NCBI GenBank assembly: GCA_964251665.1
Contig: CAXUKO010000033.1
Location: 1-39,416, forward strand
Direction of reading: 5' to 3'
Source: JBBQLG01 sp964251665
Lineage (GTDB): Bacteria > Bacteroidota > Bacteroidia > Cytophagales > Spirosomataceae
Length of the DNA stretch: 39,416 nt
In this document: in pieces, positions 16,061 through 24,167 of the stretch
Layout: every line of letters starts with the position of its first letter
Numbering within the stretch: the first letter of the stretch is position 1
Notes under the pieces: model-generated
Database searches by the model: none
What the model saw: the letters and a program-made list of their open reading frames with translations, nothing else
Told to the model about the DNA's origin: nothing
Program-made: the position numbers and the translations under genes

Positions 16061-16369
16061 GCGATTCAGTCTGGCGGTTTAGGTGAGGTTCGATGTAAAG
16101 ACAACAAATTAGGTGGAGTGTTGCATGGTACAGGAAAAAACACAGCTGTGGGTCATTTTTATAGATAGCTACTGGGTATTATTCTCATCATAGGCCGATT
16201 AAAAATACGCTAGTTCTAGAGTAGAAGCCAAGCTGGATAGCGCTACAGTTTACTTTTTTGTGAGCTGAGTTATTGAATGTTACAAGTAGTCATGATTGTG
16301 ACTATGAATGTCTGTCACATTCTGTAGTAACTTAGCAAGCCGGGAATGTTCTAATTTGTATAGAGTAGC
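16061..16369. other. Divergent intergenic region, AT-rich
   Basis: 309 bases between the sigma-factor gene and the BKACE gene, clearly richer in A+T than the flanks. It must hold promoters for both directions, but no exact TAnnTTTG with a spaced TTG was found. The only structured element noted is the inverted repeat at 16287-16304, listed separately. No gene is seen. Confidence 0.5.
16287..16304. promoter_or_regulatory. Candidate operator, 6-N6-6 inverted repeat
   Basis: TAGTCA (16287-16292), six bases, then TGACTA (16299-16304). The half-site spacing equals that of Crp/Fnr-family operators, though the half-site is not the Crp consensus. It lies 65 bases upstream of the BKACE start. Assigned only by symmetry. 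Confidence 0.35.
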
Positions 16370-17197
16370 ATGAATAAGATTATAAACTTCTGCCCAACAG
16401 GAACTCAGCCAACCCGAGAAAATTCATTGGCTCCCTTAGATGTCAACGAGGTAATTGATGACGTAATAGCCTGTTCGGAAATTGGCATTACGCTGGTTCA
16501 TCTCCACGCCCGCGATGAAGCCGAACGTAACACTTCCCGAAAAGATATTTTTCAACGAATTATTGAGGGTATACAAAAGCACCTGCCGGAGTTAGTTATC
16601 TGTGTATCCCTCAGCGGCCGATATACGCGTGACTTAGCCCAACGAACAGAGGTTCTGAGCTTACGCCCAGACATGGCATCTCTAACAATGTCGTCATTAA
16701 ATTTCCCCAGACAGGCTTCTATCAACGATCCTGATACCATAGTGAGTCTGATTGATAGTATGAACCTGTATGGCGTTAATCCAGAAGTAGAGTGTTTCGA
16801 TTCTGGAATGCTTCATTATACAAACTACTTAATTAATAAAGGCATATTATCGGCCCCTCTATATATCAATGTAATCCTAGGTAACCTGTTTAATGCCCAA
16901 TCCGACTTATGCACAGTAAGTGCAATTGTTCAGCAGCTGCCCCAAAAAGCCCTGACATGCTTTGGTGGTATTGGCGGGCATCAACTGAAAGCAACGATTT
17001 TGGGATTACTGGAGGCTGATGGCGTCCGAATCGGTCTGGAAGACAATCTGTACCTGTACGAGCGCGAGAAAGCGACCAATGTACAGTTACTTACTCGTAC
17101 TCACGCTCTTATGGAGCAAATGCGATATACGTGTATGGCACCAATAACATTTAAACAATTGGGATATGGCAATCGAACAGTTAACAGTTCTTGGTAA
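16370..17197 (+). CDS. BKACE family (DUF849) beta-keto acid cleavage enzyme
   Basis: A 275-aa TIM-barrel protein of the BKACE family, whose founding member Kce cleaves 3-keto-5-aminohexanoate. Family members condense a beta-keto acid with acetyl-CoA to give acetoacetate and a new acyl-CoA. Seen here: CPTGTQPTRENS near the N-terminus, the metal pair H44/H46 in LVHLHARDE and E224 in GLEDNLYLY, matching the Zn-binding His-His-Glu of Kce. Typical BKACE enzymes sit in catabolic operons (lysine fermentation, carnitine); here the partners are an acyltransferase and a glycosyltransferase, so the substrate is unknown. The ATG at 16370 is directly before the conserved N-terminal strand. AT-richer than flanking genes. 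Confidence 0.85.
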   Translation: MNKIINFCPTGTQPTRENSLAPLDVNEVIDDVIACSEIGITLVHLHARDEAERNTSRKDIFQRIIEGIQKHLPELVICVSLSGRYTRDLAQRTEVLSLRPDMASLTMSSLNFPRQASINDPDTIVSLIDSMNLYGVNPEVECFDSGMLHYTNYLINKGILSAPLYINVILGNLFNAQSDLCTVSAIVQQLPQKALTCFGGIGGHQLKATILGLLEADGVRIGLEDNLYLYEREKATNVQLLTRTHALMEQMRYTCMAPITFKQLGYGNRTVNSSW

Positions 17198-17807
17198 AAG
17201 TGATGCGACCATTACAATGATCCTTGATAATCTGGAGTCGAACAATCTCTTTCCAGCTATCCGTATTTTAAATAACATGGAACTTGCTATTAAAAAGCCT
17301 TTCGCCCACCCCTTATTTACAATTGACCTTGTCGATAGCGTACATTTATCATATAATGATACATTAATATTAGGTGTTATGCAGGTTGATAGTAAGCGTA
17401 AAGTTATTGATGGATTCAACCCGGTACGAAGTCGGTTTATCACTCTCATTCACCAATCGGCCAGTATTTCTACTACAACTACGATGGGAGTAGGTAACCT
17501 GATAAATAGCTTAGTATCAGTAGCTGCGCAGTCCAAACTGGGCGATTTTGTATCCATTAACCGGAACGCATCTGTAGGCCACCATACTGTCCTTCACGAC
17601 TTTGTGACGGTCAACCCCGGTGCTCACATAGCCGGGAATGTAACCGTTGGAGCACACGTGCAAATCGGTATGGGAGCCATTGTTATTGATGGCCTCTCTA
17701 TCGGCGAAAACACAGTCATTGGGGCGGGTGCTGTGGTTACCCGTGATTTGCCAGCTAATGTAGTAGCCTATGGTAATCCCGCTCGCATTGTCCGACAACA
17801 TAACTAA
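17166..17807 (+). CDS. NeuD/PglD-like hexapeptide-repeat acyltransferase
   Basis: A 213-aa protein. The N-terminal part (about 1-90) looks like the Rossmann-like domain of NeuD/PglD-type sugar O- or N-acyltransferases. Residues about 95-205 form left-handed beta-helix hexapeptide repeats (for example VGHHTVLHDFVTVNPGAHIAGNVTVG split over several turns). The probable catalytic His is H139 or H140 in the VGHH motif. The tail AYGNPARIVR is the normal end of this family. The ATG at 17166 lies within the BKACE gene (32-base overlap), so the two are translationally coupled. It is likely an acetyl- or other acyl-CoA-dependent enzyme acting on an amino sugar or similar acceptor; the acceptor cannot be told. 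Confidence 0.82.
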   Translation: MAIEQLTVLGKSDATITMILDNLESNNLFPAIRILNNMELAIKKPFAHPLFTIDLVDSVHLSYNDTLILGVMQVDSKRKVIDGFNPVRSRFITLIHQSASISTTTTMGVGNLINSLVSVAAQSKLGDFVSINRNASVGHHTVLHDFVTVNPGAHIAGNVTVGAHVQIGMGAIVIDGLSIGENTVIGAGAVVTRDLPANVVAYGNPARIVRQHN

Positions 17808-17811
17808 GCGA

Positions 17812-18555
17812 ATGTTGCACATTGCCACCCCCGCTTTCCGGTATCAGTTTTTAGACCGTATCTATGCATCAATACCTTCTTACAGTGACATTACCTGGCA
17901 TATTGCTAAAGTAGCTGACCGCCCGGCACTCACCAATGCTTTTCTGTCCGATCCACGCGTTCGGGTGTATGAACTAAGTTGCGCTGACTCAGATACAATC
18001 ACTAAGCGTAATTATATGTTCGACAATATTCAGGAAGGGTACTTTCATTTGTTAGACGATGATACACTGTTTCAACCCAATATGTATCAAGTCTACCGGC
18101 GGTATGAAGCCCAAAACTTTGTCGGCATGTTGATTGGATACCAGCATAACCGCGATGGGTATGTGTTTTTACGTCCCAATTATCCGATTGATGCGATGAC
18201 TACTCCTACTGATTCGGGGATGGTTTTATGCCATTACAGTGTTTTGGCAAGCGTGCGCTGGGTTTCAGCAAATGATGCACCTAATGATTTTTACTTTTGG
18301 CAGCGGTGCTATGTGTTCTTCGGTAGAAAGGCCACTATTTTGATTCCTGATGTGGTATCCTACTACAATTATTTTGGCCCGCAGATTCGGGTTACCAAAA
18401 AAGTGTTATTCTGGACATTATCGGTAGACATTCACAGTTCATACGTAGCCTGGCCCTACACCAAAGTTTCTCAGTTCCTGAATATTATTCGTAAATATCT
18501 AGGTATTAAAAGAAAGCAGGACCACCGCTTTCCTAAAAGTCAACCACGTTTTTGA
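17812..18555 (+). CDS. Putative GT-A-type glycosyltransferase
   Basis: A 247-aa protein starting at the ATG at 17812, 4 bases behind the acyltransferase stop; the frame is open further upstream but only over the end of that gene. It begins with a GT-A-like strand (MLHIATPAFRYQFLDRIYAS). A DDD motif at 82-84 in FHLLDDDTLFQP would bind the metal and nucleotide-sugar. Later segments (TPTDSGMVLCHYSVL, NDAPNDFYFWQRC) fit an acceptor region. No membrane helices are seen, but the C-terminus is basic, as in membrane-associated transferases. The donor and acceptor are unknown. With the two genes before it, it forms a compact AT-rich operon. Confidence 0.72.
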   Translation: MLHIATPAFRYQFLDRIYASIPSYSDITWHIAKVADRPALTNAFLSDPRVRVYELSCADSDTITKRNYMFDNIQEGYFHLLDDDTLFQPNMYQVYRRYEAQNFVGMLIGYQHNRDGYVFLRPNYPIDAMTTPTDSGMVLCHYSVLASVRWVSANDAPNDFYFWQRCYVFFGRKATILIPDVVSYYNYFGPQIRVTKKVLFWTLSVDIHSSYVAWPYTKVSQFLNIIRKYLGIKRKQDHRFPKSQPRF

Positions 18556-18614
18556 AAGCATAATTACAGAGGGCGTATAGGTAAGAGACGCTCCTCCCCC
18601 ACCAAATTTTTTCG

Positions 18615-18622
18615 TAGTTTTG
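18615..18622 (+). promoter_or_regulatory. Possible -7 element of uvrD/pcrA
   Basis: TAGTTTTG is an exact TAnnTTTG match 30 bases upstream of the ATG at 18653. No TTG is present at the expected upstream distance, so only the -7 box is supported. Confidence 0.4.
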
Positions 18623-18652
18623 GTTGTTATAGAGGGATAGAAACGACCGTAC

Positions 18653-20938
18653 ATGATTGATTACATATCGGGTCTGAACGACCCACAACGGGAGGCTGTA
18701 ATGCACGCCAACGGCCCGTTGATGATTATAGCCGGAGCCGGTTCGGGCAAAACGCGCGTACTAACTTACCGCATTGCACACCTCATTGGAGAAGGCGTTG
18801 ACCCATTCCGCATTCTGTCGCTGACGTTCACTAATAAGGCCGCCGGGGAAATGCGGAACCGGATTGAGAAGGTGATTGGTACCGAAGCCCGTAACATCTG
18901 GATGGGTACCTTCCACTCGGTGTTTGCCAAGATTCTCCGCATCGAAGCCAAAGCCATTGGCTACACCAGCAACTTCTCCATCTACGATACCGACGACTCT
19001 AAATCACTTCTGCGGAGCATTATCAAAGAAATGGGGCTGGACGATAAAGTCTACCGCGCCAACAACGTTTTCGGGCGAATTTCGGGTGCGAAGAACCGGC
19101 TTGTCGGTCCTGAAGATTATCTGGCTAATCCCATCATTCAAGCGGACGATGTGGCGGCTAAAATGCCCGAAATTGGCCGGATTTATAAGCAATACGCGGT
19201 ACGTTGTTTTGCGGCCAACGCGATGGATTTCGATGATCTGCTGTTCAATACAAACGTGCTTTTTCGTGATCATCTCGACATTCTGCATAAGTATCAACAC
19301 AAATTTCAGCACGTATTGGTCGATGAGTTCCAGGATACCAACGTGTCGCAGTACCTGATCACCCGCAAACTGGCAGCTGTTCACCAAAACATTTGCGTTG
19401 TGGGTGACGATGCACAAAGTATCTATGCCTTCCGGGGGGCCAACATCGAGAACATCCTGAATTTCCAGCGCGATTACGGCTTGGAGAACGTCAAAATAGT
19501 AAAGCTGGAACAGAATTACCGCTCGACGAAAACGATTGTTCACGCAGCCAACTCCATTATTGCCCGCAATAAAAACCAGTTAGAGAAGAGTGTTTTCACT
19601 GATAACGAAGACGGCCCGCTGATTGATGTGGTGAAAGCATCGTCAGACAATGAAGAAGGGCGCTTGGTGGCCTCCGCGATTTTTGAGGCCAAAATGAATG
19701 AGTCATTGGCCAACAACGACTTTGCGATTCTGTACCGCACTAACGCTCAATCGCGGGCGTTTGAGGAAGCACTGCGGAAGGTGAGCATCAAATACCGTAT
19801 CATCGGCGGTTTGTCGTTCTACCAGCGTAAAGAGATTAAAGACCTGATTGGTTATCTACGCTTTACCGTCAATCAGCAGGACGAGGAAGCCTTCAAACGT
19901 ATTATCAACCTGCCCAAACGTGGTATTGGCGACACAACCGTAGCTAAGATTGCTGTTGTGGCCGCCGAACATGAGGTGCCCATCTGGGACGTTGTCAGCG
20001 ATATTTCAAAATACGTGGCGGGTCGGTCGGGCTTTGCCATCGAGGGGTTTTCTGACCTCATCAAGAGCTATACACTGCTGCTGGACAAGAAAGATGCCTT
20101 TGAAGTCGCTACCCACATTGCTAAAACATCGGGGCTATTACGGGAATTGCACGAAGACAAAACCGTAGAGGGGCTGGCCCGGTACGAGAACGTGCAGGAG
20201 TTGCTGAACGCCATCAAGGAGTTTGTCGACAATCCTGAAAACGACGATAAAAGCTTGAGTTCGTTTCTCCAGTCAGTTTCGTTGCTGACTACTGCCGATA
20301 CGAAGGAGGACGACAACGATAATGATAAGGTTACGTTAATGACCATCCACGCGGCTAAGGGTCTGGAGTTCCGTAACGTTCATATCGTTGGGCTCGAGGA
20401 AGACCTGTTTCCGAGTCAGATGATGCTCGAAAGCCGCAACGACCTGGAAGAAGAACGGCGGTTGTTCTACGTGGCCATTACCCGCGCCGAGAAACGACTG
20501 ACGATGTCCTACGCCGAAACGCGCTACCATTACGGTCGCCTGAAGGTGTGCGAACCAAGCCGTTTTCTCCTGGAAATGGATCAGCGGTACCTAAAGATGG
20601 GGCGGCAACGGCTCGATTCCGGTCGGGACTCTACGACGCAGGAACGGCCCGAGCGCGACACACCGTCAGGTGGCTCGATGGCCTTTGTCAGAACACTGGC
20701 ACAGAAAACAGCCCGTACGCAGCCGCAACCTACTGTGTCCCATACACCATCCGCCGATTTTTCGCCCAGCGACACAGCTGGTCTGGTAGCCGGTATGAAG
20801 GTTGAACACGCCAAGTTTGGGTTTGGTACGGTGAAGTCGGTAGAGGTCAATGGAACGGATCGCAAAGCGGTTATCCTGTTTGACGTAGCTGGTGAACGAA
20901 CGCTGTTGCTGAGTTTCGCCAAGTTACGGGTGCTGTAA
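18653..20938 (+). CDS. pcrA: UvrD/PcrA-type ATP-dependent DNA helicase
   Basis: A 761-aa superfamily 1A 3'-5' helicase with a role in nucleotide excision repair and removal of RNA polymerase or recombinase from DNA. Motifs in order: Q-motif LNDPQREAV (8-16), Walker A AGAGSGKT (27-34), GTFHSVFAKILR (motif Ib region), Walker B VDEFQDTN, GDDAQSIYAFRGA, LEQNYRST, VTLMTIHAAKGLEF and FYVAITRAEKRL. The C-terminus (about 705-761) has the small Tudor-like KVEHAKFGFGTVKSVEV domain that in PcrA binds RNA polymerase. Length is normal. The name uvrD would be equally fitting. It stands alone, with AT-rich orphan genes on both sides. Confidence 0.95.
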   Translation: MIDYISGLNDPQREAVMHANGPLMIIAGAGSGKTRVLTYRIAHLIGEGVDPFRILSLTFTNKAAGEMRNRIEKVIGTEARNIWMGTFHSVFAKILRIEAKAIGYTSNFSIYDTDDSKSLLRSIIKEMGLDDKVYRANNVFGRISGAKNRLVGPEDYLANPIIQADDVAAKMPEIGRIYKQYAVRCFAANAMDFDDLLFNTNVLFRDHLDILHKYQHKFQHVLVDEFQDTNVSQYLITRKLAAVHQNICVVGDDAQSIYAFRGANIENILNFQRDYGLENVKIVKLEQNYRSTKTIVHAANSIIARNKNQLEKSVFTDNEDGPLIDVVKASSDNEEGRLVASAIFEAKMNESLANNDFAILYRTNAQSRAFEEALRKVSIKYRIIGGLSFYQRKEIKDLIGYLRFTVNQQDEEAFKRIINLPKRGIGDTTVAKIAVVAAEHEVPIWDVVSDISKYVAGRSGFAIEGFSDLIKSYTLLLDKKDAFEVATHIAKTSGLLRELHEDKTVEGLARYENVQELLNAIKEFVDNPENDDKSLSSFLQSVSLLTTADTKEDDNDNDKVTLMTIHAAKGLEFRNVHIVGLEEDLFPSQMMLESRNDLEEERRLFYVAITRAEKRLTMSYAETRYHYGRLKVCEPSRFLLEMDQRYLKMGRQRLDSGRDSTTQERPERDTPSGGSMAFVRTLAQKTARTQPQPTVSHTPSADFSPSDTAGLVAGMKVEHAKFGFGTVKSVEVNGTDRKAVILFDVAGERTLLLSFAKLRVL

Positions 20939-20988
20939 GGCAGACTCACCTCTGAACCTGATCAGATATTATTTTAATTGCCACAGGT

Positions 20989-21408
20989 GTGGATACGATC
21001 TTAGTTGGAAATAACTGTAGGCTTAAGCTGCCTTCTTCTGATTGGCAATACGAAGTAGCAGATAAGGTGCTATCCGTTTACAATTCTACAGAGTTACATG
21101 GAATCATTCAAATTTCATCGTTTGAAACAAGAGACGAGTTATTTCTTGTTGATGTAGAATTAGAGCGTGAATTAAAAAGAGGTAACTACTTTAACAAGGT
21201 TGTTGTAGCTGGTTACGATGCATTATATCTAAAAAATGAATCAACCGAGAATGGAGTACTTGATTATTATTGGATAATTGGGTTTAACAGAGTAAAACTA
21301 TTTATCACTGCTTACGTCAGTATCTTTCAGACTGAGGAGAAAAAAGCATATGATCTGGAGCTGATTAAGAGAATTATAAGCACTATAGAGATCAATAATG
21401 TAAGCTGA
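20989..21408 (+). CDS. Hypothetical protein, 139 aa, AT-rich
   Basis: I do not recognise this gene with certainty. It starts at GTG (20989); no in-frame ATG precedes the body. The protein is acidic, without signal or membrane segments, made of alternating strands and helices (KLKLPSSDW-type opening, then VDVELERELKRGNYF and YYWIIGFNRVKLFITAYVSIF, ending LIKRIISTIEI). The general pattern recalls small PsbP/DUF1795-like folds, which is only an impression. Codon use is much richer in A/T than uvrD before it and ybeY after it, and a hicBA pair follows. It may be a recently acquired accessory gene. Confidence 0.6.
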   Translation: MDTILVGNNCRLKLPSSDWQYEVADKVLSVYNSTELHGIIQISSFETRDELFLVDVELERELKRGNYFNKVVVAGYDALYLKNESTENGVLDYYWIIGFNRVKLFITAYVSIFQTEEKKAYDLELIKRIISTIEINNVS

Positions 21409-21459
21409 TCGTTGACCTTTTATTAATTATTAATCCTGACATCAACCCCAGTTTAAAAC

Positions 21460-21699
21460 ATGAGAACTCTTCAATATCGATTAATTCTAACGCCTGAGCC
21501 AGAGGGTGGATACACCGTGAAAGTACCCTCGATTCGGGGGTGCATTACCTACGGCGAAACAATCGAAGAAGCTATTGCGATGGCTAAAGACGCCATTGAA
21601 GGTTGTCTCGAAGTTTTAAAGGAAGAGGGGCAACCTATTCCACCAGATGATAGCGAAACGCTTGAGTACTCGCTTAGCCTGACTACAGCTGTCGTTTAA
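21460..21699 (+). CDS. hicB: HicB-type antitoxin
   Basis: A 79-aa protein of the HicB family: LILTPEPEGGYTVKVPSIRGCITYGETIEEAIAMAKDAIEG, split over residues 8-48, is the degenerate RNase-H-like fold of the family. HicB binds and neutralises the mRNA interferase HicA and usually represses its own promoter; here no extra DNA-binding domain is visible after residue 60. The gene is followed after 1 base by a hicA reading frame that is interrupted by a stop codon, so this antitoxin may lack a full-length partner. Confidence 0.87.
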   Translation: MRTLQYRLILTPEPEGGYTVKVPSIRGCITYGETIEEAIAMAKDAIEGCLEVLKEEGQPIPPDDSETLEYSLSLTTAVV

Positions 21700-21700
21700 C

Positions 21701-21904
21701 ATGAATTTATCGCCCAAACGGCTTATTCAAATTCTGGAAGATAATGGCTTTTACCTGAAACGAACTGGTAAGGGTAGCCATCATATTTATTATAATCCTG
21801 ATACTAAGATTACTGTTCCGGTACCTGTACATAGTAAAGACATGAAGAAGTGAACATTTTTAGGGATTCTTAAAGACGCTGGCATTAATCATCAGGATTT
21901 ATAA
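21701..21904 (+). pseudogene. hicA: hicA toxin gene interrupted by in-frame TGA
   Basis: From the ATG at 21701 the frame reads MNLSPKRLIQILEDNGFYLK and continues through RTGKGSHHIYYN, with the HicA active-site His in GSHH, up to VHSKDMKK. A TGA at 21851-21853 then stands where the family has the Gly of a KGTL-type motif, and the frame goes on in phase with TFLGILKDAGINHQDL to a TAA at 21902-21904. A single G-to-T change (GGA to TGA) explains this. The uninterrupted product would be 67 aa, a normal HicA length; the truncated one is 50 aa and lacks the last helix. Probably inactive, unless a sequencing error or readthrough is involved. Confidence 0.85.
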
Positions 21905-22001
21905 CATAGCCAATAAAATTGGCCCCTCCGCTTATACGCTTCACCGCACAACTCGAACAAAATTCCGTTTAATTCCCTGAAACCTCTAACAATCGCGGTC
22001 C

Positions 22002-22421
22002 GTGATTCGATTCTTCAACGAAGATACCTCCTACAAACTCCCCCAAAAGATTGCTGTTCGGCAGTGGCTCACCCGTCAGGCGAAGCAGGAAGGTGTCGCC
22101 GTGCGCGAGCTGAATTACATCTTTTGCTCCGACGAGTACCTGCTTCAGATTAACCGCGACCACCTCAATCACGACTATTACACAGACATCATCACCTTCG
22201 ACAATTCGGATGATGACAACGTGATTGAGGGTGATATTTTCATAAGTGTTGACCGGGTAGATGAAAACTGGCGCATCCAGAAGACCTCATTTACCGACGA
22301 ACTGCACCGCGTGTTGGCGCACGGTTTACTGCACCTTTGTGGATATGGCGACAAAACAGATGAAGAAGTAGCCCGGATGCGCCAGAAAGAAGATGAGTGG
22401 CTGCTGGCGCTGGCTAACTAA
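22002..22421 (+). CDS. ybeY: rRNA maturation endoribonuclease YbeY
   Basis: A 139-aa UPF0054/YbeY protein, a metal-dependent endoribonuclease acting in 16S rRNA 3'-end maturation and ribosome quality control. The core TDIITFDNSDDDNVIEGDIF (61-80) and the metal site HGLLHLCGYGD are present: H107 and H111 are kept, but the position of the third His of the classical HGxLHLxGYDH motif is Asp117. This variant is, to my knowledge, usual in Bacteroidota. The start is GTG at 22002, directly before the conserved N-terminal strand. Single gene between the hicBA remnant and the DUF4301 gene. Confidence 0.93.
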   Translation: MIRFFNEDTSYKLPQKIAVRQWLTRQAKQEGVAVRELNYIFCSDEYLLQINRDHLNHDYYTDIITFDNSDDDNVIEGDIFISVDRVDENWRIQKTSFTDELHRVLAHGLLHLCGYGDKTDEEVARMRQKEDEWLLALAN

Positions 22422-22565
22422 GCGCGTTCGTTAAGTTTTCCGGTAGACTGTTGCGCCAATGGGTTGAAAGTCCGTATTTGCCGCTGTCAAAACGAGTTTT
22501 TACGTGCTTACGTAGTTACCAGTTGATACCAGACCCAGGCATACGCAAATACTCCCCCTTAATCA

Positions 22566-24095
22566 ATGTTTACCGAAAAAGACCAAGACCAGATACTGGC
22601 ACAGGGCGCAACCTTGGATCTGATTGATCAGCAAATTCAGCACTTTGTCAACGGATTTCCTTACTTGCATGTCATCAAAGCAGCCACCGTTGGCGATGGC
22701 ATTATCCGGGTACCGGAAGAACAGGTTGCTCAGTACGTACGGCAGTTTGATCAGGTGTCGAGCGATTATTCGATTGTCAAGTTTGTACCCGCATCGGGAG
22801 CCGCCACGCGAATGTTCAAGTCGCTGTTTGCCGCGCTGGATGGCAAGTCCGATAAATCCGTCGATGAGTTTTTTGCCCGTATCAAAGACTTCGCTTTCTA
22901 CGGTGACCTGAAAACCGTAATGACCGAAAAAGGGCAGGACTTAGACGCTGCGGTAGCAGCAGACGACCGGAAAACGGTCCTGACGTTCCTACTTACTGAT
23001 GCGGGGCTGGATTACGGCTCATTACCAAAAGGCTTACTAAAATTCCACACTTACCCTGATGGCGTTCGGACACCGGCAGAAGAACACTTGGTTGAAGGGG
23101 CAGAATACGCCAATTCGGGCGGATTGGTGCGGCTGCATTTTACGGTATCACCCGAACACCGCGACCGCTTCGAGAAGTTAGTTTACGATGCGCTGTCTAT
23201 CTACCAGGAATCGCAGATGGTAGCCTACGACATCGCCTTTTCGGAGCAGAAAAAAGCGACTGACACCATATCGGTCAACATGGATAACACGCCGTTCCGC
23301 AATGCCGATGGCAGTCTGTTATTTCGCCCGGCTGGTCACGGAGCGTTGATCGAAAATCTCAATGATATCGATGCGGATCTGGTATTCATCAAAAACATCG
23401 ATAATGTTGTGCCTGACGCCATTAAGGGGCCAACGGTAACGTACAAAAAAGTGCTGGCAACGGTCCTGCTGGACGCTCAGCGGCAATCATTCCGCATACA
23501 GGAACTGCTGGAAGGACAATCCGACAATTCGACCAATGCTGTTAGTGATGGCTACCTAGCCGAAGCCGATGAGTTCCTCCGCCGAACGGTGTTCACACTA
23601 CCGCCGGATGGACTAACAGCTAAATCGAAGGAAGAGCAACTGGCTTATTACCGCCAGAAACTTGACCGTCCTATACGGGTTTGCGGCATGGTGCCTAACG
23701 TAGGGGAGCCGGGTGGTGGGCCGTTCTGGGCTAAAAACCCAGATGGCTCGGTGTCGTTACAAGTGGTGGAATCGGCTCAGATTGACATGACAAATGCTGA
23801 TCAGAAAGCTATTTTCGAGCAGGCTACGCATTTTAATCCGGTCGATGTGCTGTGTGGCCTGAAAAACAGAAATGGCGAAAAGTACAATCTCCCCAGCTTC
23901 CGCGATCCGCAAACGGGCTTCGTTACCGAGAAGTCGAAAGACGGGAAAGCTCTGAAGGCCCAAGAGTTGCCTGGCCTATGGAACGGTGCTATGGCCGACT
24001 GGAATACCATCTTTGTCGAAGTTCCACTGATTACGTTTAATCCCGTCAAAACGGTAAACGATTTGCTCAGAAAAGAGCATCAACCGATTGCCTGA
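22566..24095 (+). CDS. DUF4301-family protein
   Basis: A 509-aa cytosolic protein of the DUF4301 family, found mainly in Bacteroidota. It contains the P-loop-like or nucleotide-recognition segment FVPASGAATRMFKSLFAAL (about 74-92), which resembles the sugar-nucleotidyltransferase signature (GxGxxxRM). Later follow RPAGHGALIENLNDIDADLVFIKNIDN, split around 258-284, and GMVPNVGEPGGGPFW (373-387), both in the style of NDP-sugar pyrophosphorylases. A nucleotidyltransferase-like role on a sugar phosphate is therefore a reasonable inference, not established. The ATG at 22566 is well placed. It ends at a 52-bp palindrome that is a bidirectional terminator. Confidence 0.85.
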   Translation: MFTEKDQDQILAQGATLDLIDQQIQHFVNGFPYLHVIKAATVGDGIIRVPEEQVAQYVRQFDQVSSDYSIVKFVPASGAATRMFKSLFAALDGKSDKSVDEFFARIKDFAFYGDLKTVMTEKGQDLDAAVAADDRKTVLTFLLTDAGLDYGSLPKGLLKFHTYPDGVRTPAEEHLVEGAEYANSGGLVRLHFTVSPEHRDRFEKLVYDALSIYQESQMVAYDIAFSEQKKATDTISVNMDNTPFRNADGSLLFRPAGHGALIENLNDIDADLVFIKNIDNVVPDAIKGPTVTYKKVLATVLLDAQRQSFRIQELLEGQSDNSTNAVSDGYLAEADEFLRRTVFTLPPDGLTAKSKEEQLAYYRQKLDRPIRVCGMVPNVGEPGGGPFWAKNPDGSVSLQVVESAQIDMTNADQKAIFEQATHFNPVDVLCGLKNRNGEKYNLPSFRDPQTGFVTEKSKDGKALKAQELPGLWNGAMADWNTIFVEVPLITFNPVKTVNDLLRKEHQPIA

Positions 24096-24099
24096 GGTT

Positions 24100-24151
24100 C
24101 TTAAACGAAGAAAGGCCCTACTCGCGCGAGTAGGGCCTTTCTTCGTTTAAG
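24100..24151. terminator. 52-bp perfect palindrome, bidirectional terminator
   Basis: 24100-24125 is the exact reverse complement of 24126-24151 (outer CTTAAACGAAG/CTTCGTTTAAG, inner CTCGCGCGAG). It lies 5 bases behind the DUF4301 stop and 17 bases from the stop of the convergent gene at 24168. Confidence 0.85.
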
Positions 24152-24167
24152 ATCAACTATGCTTCGA

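Noticed and set aside
21851..21853. TGA in hicA as a recoded selenocysteine codon
   Set aside because: HicA has no known selenocysteine, the family residue here is Gly, and no SECIS-like hairpin follows; a nonsense mutation or read error is simpler.
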